38,765 bases of DNA from contig CAJOCJ010000021.1 in the NCBI GenBank assembly GCA_905236635.1, positions 1 to 38,765 on the forward strand. Direction: 5' to 3'. Below, one piece after another: positions 18,549-26,018 of the stretch. The translations under genes and the position numbers were made by a program. The notes under the pieces were generated by a model. That model was not told where the DNA came from, did not search any database, and saw only the letters and a list, made by a program, of their open reading frames with translations. Position 1 is the first letter of the stretch; every line of letters starts with the position of its first letter. The stretch is from an uncultured Bacteroidales bacterium (GTDB taxonomy: Bacteria > Bacteroidota > Bacteroidia > Bacteroidales > F082).

Positions 18549-18556
18549 CAAAAATA
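18549..18556 (-). promoter_or_regulatory. -7 box for the C1B peptidase operon (TATTTTTG on minus strand)
   Basis: The plus strand CAAAAATA, 30 nt upstream of the ATG at 18519. Confidence 0.6.
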
Positions 18557-18626
18557 CATATTTTTTCTCAATCCCTGACATTTATCAAAAAAATTAAAAT
18601 TTTATCAAAAAAGTAAAATATTTTAC

Positions 18627-18634
18627 TAACTTTG
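18627..18634 (+). promoter_or_regulatory. -7 box for the cysteate-synthase-like gene (TAACTTTG)
   Basis: TAACTTTG ends 21 nt before the ATG at 18656. The alternative TTG start at 18632 falls inside this box and is therefore rejected. Confidence 0.6.
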
Positions 18635-18655
18635 CACATTCAAAACATTTGTTTT

Positions 18656-19945
18656 ATGGCTTTTAAACCCACGAAATACCAGGTAAAATGCGTCGCCGAC
18701 GGACGTGTGTGCGACGACAGCGGTTGGATGCTCGACTTCCCGAACAGCGAGAAGCCAAGCCTTATCCGCGCGATTTATGAGAAGAAACAACTTGAAGTAA
18801 AAGAAGACCAGGAAGGCTTGTATCGTTTTGCCGACTGGCTGCCGATAAAGAACCTGCTGAAAGGCTGCTCGTGCCCTGTGACTTATAAAAGTGATAAACT
18901 GGCTAATAAGCTGGGACTCAATAATTTATATATCACTTTCAATGGCTATTACCCTGAGATAGGTGCCAAGATGCGCACCTGCTCGTTCAAGGAGACAGAA
19001 GCCTACACGGTGTGTGCGCGACTTGGCAAGGAGATGCTTGACAAGACTATGGTGGTGTCGTCAGCAGGCAACACCGCACGTGCCTTCGCACAAGTGTGTT
19101 CAGACAATAACATCAAGCTTTTGCTGACAGTTCCGGAGGATAACATCAAAGCGCTGTGGTTTGAGAAACCGCTCAACCCATGTGTGAAACTGCTTTGCAC
19201 AGAGAGCGGCAGCGACTATTTCGATGCGATTAACCTCGGAAATATCATCTGCGAGATGGACGATTTCTTTGCGGAAGGCGGCGCCAAGAACATCGCCCGT
19301 CGTGACGGCATGAGCACCACCATGATGTCGGCGGTGACCTTCATCGGACGTATCCCAGACTTTTATTTCCAGGCTGTGGGAAGCGGCACAGGGGCTATCG
19401 CTGCATGGGAAGCTAACCTTCGTTTCATCGACGATGGCCGTTTCGGAAGCAACAAAGCGAAGATCTACGTGTCGCAAAACAAGCCGTTTACCCCGATGTA
19501 CGACGCATGGAAGGCTCATTCGAGGGCTATGCTGCCGTACGACGCGGATCAAGCACGTAAAGACGCGGCAGAAATCGATGCCAAGGTGTTGTCAAACCGC
19601 AAACCTCCGTATTCATTGGCGGGAGGTCTGTTCGATGCCATGGTTGACAGCGACGGTGACTTCTTTGCGGTGACCAACGAAGAGGCAAGGAAAGCTGCCG
19701 AGATGTTTGAGCAGCTCGAAGGCGTCGACATCCATCCAGCAGCGGCAGTGGCGACGGCGTCACTCATCCAAGCTGTTGATACTAAACAAGTTAAGACTGA
19801 CGACATAGTGATGCTTAACATCACTGGCGGCGGCGAGAAACTGTTCAAGAAACAAAACGATGTCTGGTACCTGAAACCTGACAAGGTATTCAGTGTCAAT
19901 GCAAGCAAGGACGAGATAAAGGAGTTTGTTAAAAGATCTCTGTAA
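18656..19945 (+). CDS. Cysteate synthase-like PLP enzyme (threonine synthase superfamily)
   Basis: 429 aa from the ATG at 18656. It is a fold-type II PLP enzyme. Lys112 in RTCSFKETEA is the expected PLP Schiff-base lysine, VVSSAGNTARAFAQV binds the substrate and cofactor phosphate region, and GSGTGAIAAWEA and LNITGGGEKLFKK complete the site. The motifs LPIKNLLKGCSCPVTYKSD, ITFNGYYPEIGAKMRTCSFK and AGNTARAFAQV match what I recall of cysteate synthase, which makes L-cysteate from O-phosphoserine and sulfite. It differs from normal Bacteroidota ThrC. In Bacteroidota cysteate feeds capnine/sulfonolipid synthesis; in methanogens it feeds coenzyme M. No other sulfonolipid gene is in the window. Alternative: another threonine-synthase-like lyase. 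Confidence 0.72.
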   Translation: MAFKPTKYQVKCVADGRVCDDSGWMLDFPNSEKPSLIRAIYEKKQLEVKEDQEGLYRFADWLPIKNLLKGCSCPVTYKSDKLANKLGLNNLYITFNGYYPEIGAKMRTCSFKETEAYTVCARLGKEMLDKTMVVSSAGNTARAFAQVCSDNNIKLLLTVPEDNIKALWFEKPLNPCVKLLCTESGSDYFDAINLGNIICEMDDFFAEGGAKNIARRDGMSTTMMSAVTFIGRIPDFYFQAVGSGTGAIAAWEANLRFIDDGRFGSNKAKIYVSQNKPFTPMYDAWKAHSRAMLPYDADQARKDAAEIDAKVLSNRKPPYSLAGGLFDAMVDSDGDFFAVTNEEARKAAEMFEQLEGVDIHPAAAVATASLIQAVDTKQVKTDDIVMLNITGGGEKLFKKQNDVWYLKPDKVFSVNASKDEIKEFVKRSL

Positions 19946-19973
19946 ATCAGTTAAAAGTTAAGAGATTAAAGTT

Positions 19974-20014
19974 AAAAGAGGGGACTTTCAGTATACGGAA
20001 GCCCCCTCTCTTTT
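19974..20014. terminator. Bidirectional terminator between the PLP enzyme and the T9SS protein
   Basis: An imperfect stem AAAAGAGGGG-A-CTTTC with GGAAG-C-CCCCTCT and T-rich DNA after it, in a convergent gap. The flanks hold TTAAAAGTTAAGAG and TTATC words, the same AT-rich low-complexity type as near 2500. Confidence 0.7.
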
Positions 20015-20033
20015 ATCTATTATCCTTTATCTG

Positions 20034-22349
20034 TTATCTCTTGATAACCTTATTCACGGAGCTATTTCCATTGACATCAATAACTTTTACCATGTAAACG
20101 CCTGATGAGAGCGAGCTCATGTTGACGTCGACATTGGCAGAGCCGTTGACTGACAACACTTTCTGTCCGCAGAGGTTATAAACTTCAACCAAGTTGATGT
20201 TCTCGCCTTTGACCATAATGTTGCCGTTAGTCGGGTTAGGATAGATTTCGTAACTGTTAACAACGTTGTCGGCAATGCCGAATGTGTTGTCGTATGTCAC
20301 GCTGACAGTCTGAGTTCCAAGGCTTGAAACGATGTCGACATCGGTGGTGACGATTTCTCTGTCATATCCGACGTATGTGATATTGACATCCATAGTGCTG
20401 CCTGGTGTGAGAACAAATGGAAGCGTCTCGCTGATTTCCAATGCTATTGGAGCGTAATCCGATCCGACAGTGGCAATTTCATTGATGGTGACATCATCAG
20501 TTGTGTTATTGGTAATCATCAATGTCTTGACTTCATCCATATCGTAAAACACGATATTTGTCGTATTGAGCGTGAGTTCTGTATAAGGGAGTGTGACCGA
20601 TTTCACTATTCTGACAGATGTCTTCTCATCGCTATAAAGGGCTTCTACTGCTACGGCATTGAAAATGCTGGTTGTTGTAGTCGTGTATTCAAGGTCGGTG
20701 ACAGTTTCTGCCAATTCACCGTTAATATACACGTTGTAGGCATATGCGTTGCCGCCTTCTGGAGCTTCCCATGTAGCGGTAATGGTTTCATCTTGTAATG
20801 TCACTTCAAGATTCTGCACTGGATATGGGTGAATGTCGGTATATTCATACAGGAAGTGACTGTTGAGCATTTCCTTGGTACCGTATATCTGAATCCATGC
20901 TGAGACTTCGAGGTCGGCCATATCTTCGACATGTGTGCCTGTCATGTCTTGCGTGAATTCAAAATGCTGATAGCCTCCGGCTTCGATATTAACATCGTTG
21001 CCTGTTGCCGAGGTCAAGAACTTCATGAATATGTGGTGGAACGATGTCTCGCCGTTGCTGCCCACATTATTCTTGGTTTCTTTTTCATTAACAGAGACAA
21101 ACACTTTCGCATTGGACAAATCATAATATGACATAAAATCGACCTTGGCGGTGACTACGCTGCCTTCAACATTGAAAGAACCTCTCACATCGGTGAAAGC
21201 TGGTGTGTTATATATGCTGTTGATTGCCGCTTGTGCCTGACCTGCTGATTTTTGTTGTGCATCGATAAATATCATAGGTACGGCACTTACACCGTAGTAT
21301 TGTCTTCTGGTGCCACCTTCAGCCGTGTAGTATGGGTCGCCGCTGCCTGGCCAGTTCATCTGATACTTTGTGTAAGTGAATTTGCCCGGGTTATTATTTG
21401 TTACAGTTTGCATCAGGATGTTCGGCTGTACACATGGTCCACATGTAGAGCTTGAGAAATGCTCAATCATAGCGATTTTTTGGGTGCTACCAAGAGTCGC
21501 AGTGAAGTTTTTGTCAAGCGAGTTGTTGTCTGGGTCATCATCCTCAACTCCATTGACTGCCATTACTGTAACTGTGAGATTGTAATCGCCAGGTACAAGT
21601 GACATCGGCTCAGCAAATGTAAGTTGTGTCGATGCGAGAGATGCGAGATTCACATCAAAAACTTGCTCAACGGTTTGGAGACTGTTGAGTTGATATAACA
21701 ACCTGACCTGGTTAACTGTTGTGAGACCCTTGTTTTCTATGGTGCAAACGACATTTCTGTTGCCAGCACCTATCTCGTTGTTGACGTCGACAGAAGTCAG
21801 TTGCACGTCGAGGTTTTCTTGGGTGAAAATCTCGAAATCATCGAAATACCAGTAGTTGATGTTATAACTGTTGCCCGTGTAGAATAAGCAGAATCTCACT
21901 GCGCTGTTGCCCATGTCTTCGGTGGTGATTGTCTGTGAGACAGTCCAATGGTTGCTTGCGTTGTAGTTCTGCTGCCATCCCACGTGCCATGTAGATCCGC
22001 CGTCTGAGCTTGTTGCTATGCCAATAGTGTGTGAGCCCGAGTAGTTGTCAAGGGCATGTTTGAATTTTACTACAACAGATTCAACACCTGTTAGGTCAAA
22101 TGTCGGCATCATCATACGTGTGGTGCCGTTGAATTGAGGACTCCAGTTGAGCATGAGTTCGTTGGCTGTTCCGCCTGCATTTTCGGTGGCTGAGATACTC
22201 CAGTTAGTTGAGCCGGTACCTGATGCAGCCTGCCATCCACTAGGCAATGATGATCCGTTGAAATGCTCTAGGACGAAAGTTGCTTTTGTCTGTGCAAATA
22301 CTGATAATGACATCAATATTACGACAAAGAATAGTAATGCTTTTTTCAT
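20034..22349 (-). CDS. T9SS-secreted multidomain protein with thioredoxin-like CGPC domain
   Basis: 771 aa with a signal peptide (1-19). Residues about 25-180 look like a carbohydrate/jelly-roll (MAM- or CBM-like) beta domain (LEHFNGSSLPSGW, YWYFDDFEIF). A beta domain with NKG pattern (about 185-285) follows. A thioredoxin-like domain starts at MIEHFSSSTCGPC, with Cys303-Gly-Pro-Cys306, and continues to GVSAVPMIFIDAQQ, whose cis-Pro-like VP is intact; this resembles Omp28/Omp-thioredoxin surface proteins. Then come an Fn3-like segment (HPYPVQNLEVTLQDETITA), another beta domain and the C-terminal T9SS type A sorting domain (SYEIYPNPTNGNIMVKGENI, SSGVYMVKV). It is likely surface-anchored or secreted; the redox role is inferred from CGPC. 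Confidence 0.82.
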   Translation of the reverse strand: MKKALLFFVVILMSLSVFAQTKATFVLEHFNGSSLPSGWQAASGTGSTNWSISATENAGGTANELMLNWSPQFNGTTRMMMPTFDLTGVESVVVKFKHALDNYSGSHTIGIATSSDGGSTWHVGWQQNYNASNHWTVSQTITTEDMGNSAVRFCLFYTGNSYNINYWYFDDFEIFTQENLDVQLTSVDVNNEIGAGNRNVVCTIENKGLTTVNQVRLLYQLNSLQTVEQVFDVNLASLASTQLTFAEPMSLVPGDYNLTVTVMAVNGVEDDDPDNNSLDKNFTATLGSTQKIAMIEHFSSSTCGPCVQPNILMQTVTNNNPGKFTYTKYQMNWPGSGDPYYTAEGGTRRQYYGVSAVPMIFIDAQQKSAGQAQAAINSIYNTPAFTDVRGSFNVEGSVVTAKVDFMSYYDLSNAKVFVSVNEKETKNNVGSNGETSFHHIFMKFLTSATGNDVNIEAGGYQHFEFTQDMTGTHVEDMADLEVSAWIQIYGTKEMLNSHFLYEYTDIHPYPVQNLEVTLQDETITATWEAPEGGNAYAYNVYINGELAETVTDLEYTTTTTSIFNAVAVEALYSDEKTSVRIVKSVTLPYTELTLNTTNIVFYDMDEVKTLMITNNTTDDVTINEIATVGSDYAPIALEISETLPFVLTPGSTMDVNITYVGYDREIVTTDVDIVSSLGTQTVSVTYDNTFGIADNVVNSYEIYPNPTNGNIMVKGENINLVEVYNLCGQKVLSVNGSANVDVNMSSLSSGVYMVKVIDVNGNSSVNKVIKR

Positions 22350-22386
22350 ATTTTTAAATTTTAAGTTTTAATTTTAATACAATTCG

Positions 22387-22394
22387 CAAATATA
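22387..22394 (-). promoter_or_regulatory. -7 box for the T9SS protein gene (TATATTTG on minus strand)
   Basis: The plus strand CAAATATA, 37 nt upstream of the ATG at 22349. The box overlaps the last bases before the stop of the upstream carboxyltransferase gene (22399), so the two are separate units. Confidence 0.55.
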
Positions 22395-22398
22395 CAAA

Positions 22399-24165
22399 TT
22401 ATTTTTCAATAAATGCTAAAATGTCACCTTTTTTCACGTTTTTACCCTGTTCGGCGATGACCTCCACGAGTTTGCCGCTCCAGTTGGTCTTTACTTCCTG
22501 TGGAGCGTATGGTGTCTGGATGTAACAGAATGTGTCGCCTTCCTTGTAAGTAGTGCCTGTCGCAGGTGCCATCGACTTGTCGTAGGCGTCGAGTTCCCAG
22601 ATGACCTGTCCACTCGTCGGTGCGGTGACGGTCTCTGCGTTAGGATGACGCATCTTTCTTAGGTCGTCGAGGTTGACGGTCATGCCGCTCTTCTCGGCCT
22701 TGGTCTGCATCTTTGCCTCAAGTTCCTGGTTGAAACGACGTTTTGCCTCGCCCGACTTGTATTCACGATACTGTTTCTCGTGCATTGCAAACTCAAACAG
22801 TTCTTCGTCGTCTTGACCGCGGTCCCAGCCTTCTTTCTTCATCTCTTCGATAAAATGAGGTAGCGCATCCGGGTAGTTGTCCTGTGGGTTGTCAGTGAAG
22901 AACTCGAACCCTTTCTTCTTGGCGAGATCCACGATCTCTGGTGCCAATGTGCCCGGCAGTTTGCCTGCTTTTCCAAGGATCATATCCCAAGCGGCAGGGT
23001 CGATGGATGTCTCGTAACGAGGCTCGCCCTTGCTCTCTGCGAATAGGTTCATTAAGGCGATGTTCTTGGTGTACTGGCTGAACGGAGTCACCAGCGGCGG
23101 GTTGCCGAGTTTAGGCCAGATATCTTGCACTTCCTGGAAGAGCATCACAAGCATCTCGTCTTCCGAAAGCTCCGGTAGTCCCTGATTCTTGCGGTTCATG
23201 TTGATGGCGGCGTGTACTGGCTTGAGGTCGGCCATGAGCGAGCCCATCATGCCGCCTGGCAGCCCGCAGCCCACCAACAGAGAGTTGATGTAACGGTTGC
23301 GCGGGTCGATCCAGTAACCGAGGAAGTCGTCGATGAAGCTCTGCGTCATGCTGCGGGCTGCCATGTAGGTCTTCATGTCGATGTCTTTGACGAGGAAACC
23401 TGCGTCTTTCAGCATTGCAGCGACAGAGATGACATCAGGATGGACGGTGCCCCATGAGAGCGGTTCCATTGCCACGTCGATGTAGTCGCAGCCAGCCTTG
23501 CAGACCTCGAGGACTGAAGCCATCGAGAGGCCTGGGGTGGTGTGACCGTGGTATTGCACAATGATGTCGGGGTGCTGTGTCTTGATATGGTTGACGATCT
23601 TGCCTAATGAGACAGGACGGCCTACACCTGCCATGTCTTTGAGAGCAATCTCCTTAGCGCCTGCAGCGATGAGCTCATCGGCCATCTTGCAGTAATACTC
23701 GGCGGTATGCACCTGCGAATAGGTGATGCTCATGGCAGCCTGCGATATCATGCCGGCTTCGTTGGCCCACTGAATCGACGGGATGATGTTACGCACGTCG
23801 TTCAAGCCGCAGAAAATACGAGTGATGTCTACGCCTTGGGCTTTCTTTACCTTATACATCAACTGACGTACGTCGGCTGGTACGGGGTTCATTCTCAGCG
23901 CGTTAAGGGCGCGGTCGAGCATGTGACACTCGATGCCTCCCTTATGCAATGCGGCGGTAAAGGCGCGTACAGACGGGTTCGGGTTCTCGCCATAAAGCAG
24001 GTTCACCTGCTCGGCCGCGCCACCGTTGGTCTCAACACGGTCGAAACACTTCATGTCGATGATGAGCGGCGCTATCTTTTCCAACTGATCCTTGCGAGGA
24101 ACATATTTTCCTGAGCTTTGCCACATGTCGCGGTAGACAAGACTGAATTTGACTTCCTTTTTCAT
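22399..24165 (-). CDS. Carboxyltransferase subunit (oxaloacetate decarboxylase alpha / pyruvate carboxylase B type) with non-biotinylatable tail
   Basis: 588 aa. The N-terminal TIM barrel is the biotin-dependent carboxyltransferase: YRDMWQSSGKYV with the metal Asp near the start, RVETNGGAAEQVNLL, LKDMAGVGRPVSLG (the Lys that is carboxylated in this family) and YHGHTTPGLSMAS (metal His). A PycOA-type helical domain follows (FVDDFLGYW-like, LPGGMMGSL, GNPPLVTPFSQY). The last 75 residues fold-match a biotinyl domain (VTAPTSGQVIWELD through NVKKGDILAFIEK). Where AMKM should stand the sequence reads QTPYAPQEV, with Tyr553 in place of the biotin lysine. It therefore cannot carry biotin itself and must act with a separate carrier protein. 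It is probably part of a Na+-pumping decarboxylase or a pyruvate/oxaloacetate carboxyl transfer system. Confidence 0.88.
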   Translation of the reverse strand: MKKEVKFSLVYRDMWQSSGKYVPRKDQLEKIAPLIIDMKCFDRVETNGGAAEQVNLLYGENPNPSVRAFTAALHKGGIECHMLDRALNALRMNPVPADVRQLMYKVKKAQGVDITRIFCGLNDVRNIIPSIQWANEAGMISQAAMSITYSQVHTAEYYCKMADELIAAGAKEIALKDMAGVGRPVSLGKIVNHIKTQHPDIIVQYHGHTTPGLSMASVLEVCKAGCDYIDVAMEPLSWGTVHPDVISVAAMLKDAGFLVKDIDMKTYMAARSMTQSFIDDFLGYWIDPRNRYINSLLVGCGLPGGMMGSLMADLKPVHAAINMNRKNQGLPELSEDEMLVMLFQEVQDIWPKLGNPPLVTPFSQYTKNIALMNLFAESKGEPRYETSIDPAAWDMILGKAGKLPGTLAPEIVDLAKKKGFEFFTDNPQDNYPDALPHFIEEMKKEGWDRGQDDEELFEFAMHEKQYREYKSGEAKRRFNQELEAKMQTKAEKSGMTVNLDDLRKMRHPNAETVTAPTSGQVIWELDAYDKSMAPATGTTYKEGDTFCYIQTPYAPQEVKTNWSGKLVEVIAEQGKNVKKGDILAFIEK

Positions 24166-24217
24166 GTTTGTTTTCTATATAATTTTTAATTTTTTTTCGA
24201 CTAATTAATTTGGTGTG

Positions 24218-24225
24218 CAAAGGTA
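24218..24225 (-). promoter_or_regulatory. -7 box for the carboxyltransferase gene (TACCTTTG on minus strand)
   Basis: The plus strand CAAAGGTA, 52 nt upstream of the ATG at 24165. It diverges from the M20 hydrolase promoter. Confidence 0.55.
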
Positions 24226-24239
24226 CTAAAAATTTTTCT

Positions 24240-24247
24240 TATTTTTG
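24240..24247 (+). promoter_or_regulatory. -7 box for the M20-MTAN-YgiQ operon (TATTTTTG)
   Basis: TATTTTTG ends 17 nt before the ATG at 24265. Confidence 0.6.
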
Positions 24248-24264
24248 CAAAAAATAAATTAATA

Positions 24265-25440
24265 ATGAAGCAATTGATAAAAGCCAAGAGTGACGAGTAT
24301 TTCGATGAGGTCGTGGCGATACGCCGCCAACTTCATCAGCACCCTGAACTTAGCTTCTGCGAGAAAGACACCGCAGAACTTGTCAAACGTGTTCTTGCTT
24401 CAAAAAACATTGATTATCAGGAAAATGTGGCTGGCACTGGTGTTGTGGCAACCATAAAAGGTAATTGTCAATTATCAACTGTCAATTATCAACTGGCGTT
24501 GCGTGCCGACATGGATGCATTGCCCATCCAAGAACAATCTGACCTCCCGTTCCGCTCTGTCAACGAGGGCGTGATGCATGCATGTGGTCATGATGCGCAT
24601 ACCGCGATGCTGCTTGGCGTTGCGATGATTCTCAATGACTTACGTGATCAGTTTTCGGGAACGGTGAAGCTGATTTTCCAACCTGGAGAGGAAAAACTAC
24701 CAGGCGGAGCATCGTTGATGATAAAAGAAGGCGTTCTCGATGGTGTGGATCTGATTATCGCACAGCATGTTTATCCTGATTTGCCTTGCGGCGAGGTGGG
24801 GTTCCATGTCGGACCATACATGGCGTCGTCGGATGAGGTCAATATCACCGTGAAGGGCAGGGGAGGTCATGCCGCGAAACCCGCTGAGCGTGACAACTGC
24901 CTGCTTGCTGCCGCGAAAATCGTATCAGAATTGTCGAAATTATATCCTGAAAAAGACAAATCAAACGGTTTGTTGACGTTTGGGAGCTTCGTCGCTGACG
25001 GCACATACAATGTCGTCCCATCATATGTGACGCTTAAAGGCACTATGCGTACTTTTGATGAAGATAAACGTAAGTTATTGAAAGACAATATTTTAAAAGT
25101 CTCAAACAAGGTCGCTGCCGAGTTCGGTTGCAAGGCAGAGGTCTTCATCGAACAAGGTTATCCTTCGTTGAAAAATGATGAGAAACTGACTGGGAAATGT
25201 GCTGCTTTCGCGAAAGAGTATCTTGGCGATTCGAAGGTGAAAAACTTGCCTCAGCTGATGACTTCAGAGGACTTCGCATGGTACTCTCAAAAAGTGCCGG
25301 CATGTTTCTATCGTTTGGGAACGGCCAACCCTTCGAAAGGCATTGATTCCAAACAGCATACAGCGACTTTTAACATCGACGAAGAATCGATGAAAATCGG
25401 CATGGAGCTGATGTCATATTTAACATTGAATTTATTATGA
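24265..25440 (+). CDS. M20 family amidohydrolase (N-acyl-amino-acid / hippurate hydrolase type)
   Basis: 391 aa, the typical length of M20D amidohydrolases. Metal-site motifs are present: RRQLHQHPELSF, RADMDALPIQE, HACGHDAHTAM, QPGEEKLPGGA and the dimerisation-domain motif GRGGHAAKP. The enzyme removes acyl groups from N-acyl amino acids or related amides in the cytoplasm; the substrate is not readable. One oddity is that between VVATIKG and ALRADMDAL the protein carries the extra residues NCQLSTVNYQL, encoded by two exact 14-bp repeats (24466-24493). The gene is first in an operon, and its stop overlaps the next start (ATGA). Confidence 0.92.
   Translation: MKQLIKAKSDEYFDEVVAIRRQLHQHPELSFCEKDTAELVKRVLASKNIDYQENVAGTGVVATIKGNCQLSTVNYQLALRADMDALPIQEQSDLPFRSVNEGVMHACGHDAHTAMLLGVAMILNDLRDQFSGTVKLIFQPGEEKLPGGASLMIKEGVLDGVDLIIAQHVYPDLPCGEVGFHVGPYMASSDEVNITVKGRGGHAAKPAERDNCLLAAAKIVSELSKLYPEKDKSNGLLTFGSFVADGTYNVVPSYVTLKGTMRTFDEDKRKLLKDNILKVSNKVAAEFGCKAEVFIEQGYPSLKNDEKLTGKCAAFAKEYLGDSKVKNLPQLMTSEDFAWYSQKVPACFYRLGTANPSKGIDSKQHTATFNIDEESMKIGMELMSYLTLNLL
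24466..24493 (+). repeat. In-frame 14-bp tandem repeat inside the M20 gene
   Basis: Two exact copies of TGTCAATTATCAAC. This AT-rich word is typical of intergenic repeats in Bacteroidota. It adds about 10 residues at a loop position. Confidence 0.85.
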
Positions 25441-26018
25441 AGCTACTTTTGATTATGAAGATTTTGTTTGTTTACGCTATTCCTGAGGAAAAGATTGAGA
25501 TTAACATCCCCAATGCGGAGGTGATTTACGTTGAAACCGGCATGGGCAAGGTGAATGCCGCCATGAAGACGATGCGCGCCATCTGTGAATATCACCCTGA
25601 CATGGTTATCAATTACGGCTCGGCCGGCACGCTGAACCATAAAGTTGGCGATATTATTGTCTGTAACAGATTCATTGACAGGGATTTACGGAAGGTAACG
25701 CTCAATGGTGTGGTGTCGGAGATTGTGTTTGGTACGGATGCGGTGCGCCACGTCCTAACAGAACAACGGCTGACTGAACGTGCCAAGGTCTTGTGGGGCA
25801 CCTGCAACACAGGGGACAGTTTCATCACATCGGGTGCCGACATTGAAGGCGATGTCATCGACATGGAATCCTACGCTATGGCTGATGTGTGCCGTGAGAT
25901 GGAAATCCCGTTCATCTCAGTGAAATACGTCACCGACGTGGTGGGGCAGAACTCTGTTGAGAGCTGGCTGGATAAGCTCGCTGACGCACGCAAAGGATTG
26001 ACGGAATTCTTTAAATAA
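25437..26018 (+). CDS. MTA/SAH nucleosidase-like protein (PNP/UDP phosphorylase superfamily)
   Basis: 193 aa, somewhat short for the family (about 230). It starts at the ATG at 25437, overlapping the upstream stop; the ATG at 25455 (MKILFVYAIPEEK) is an equally good start. Family motifs are VETGMGKVNAA, INYGSAGTLNHKVGDIIV (ribose/phosphate site), TGDSFITS and DVIDMESYAMADVC (purine and ribose binding Glu). It probably cleaves 5'-methylthioadenosine or S-adenosylhomocysteine, or a related nucleoside. Its position before a radical SAM gene would suit removal of SAM by-products (inference). Its stop overlaps the ygiQ start by one base. Confidence 0.85.
   Translation: MKLLLIMKILFVYAIPEEKIEINIPNAEVIYVETGMGKVNAAMKTMRAICEYHPDMVINYGSAGTLNHKVGDIIVCNRFIDRDLRKVTLNGVVSEIVFGTDAVRHVLTEQRLTERAKVLWGTCNTGDSFITSGADIEGDVIDMESYAMADVCREMEIPFISVKYVTDVVGQNSVESWLDKLADARKGLTEFFK

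Noticed and set aside
18632..18655. TTG upstream start for the cysteate-synthase-like gene
   Set aside because: The TTG is part of the TAACTTTG promoter box; the ATG at 18656 begins the conserved protein.
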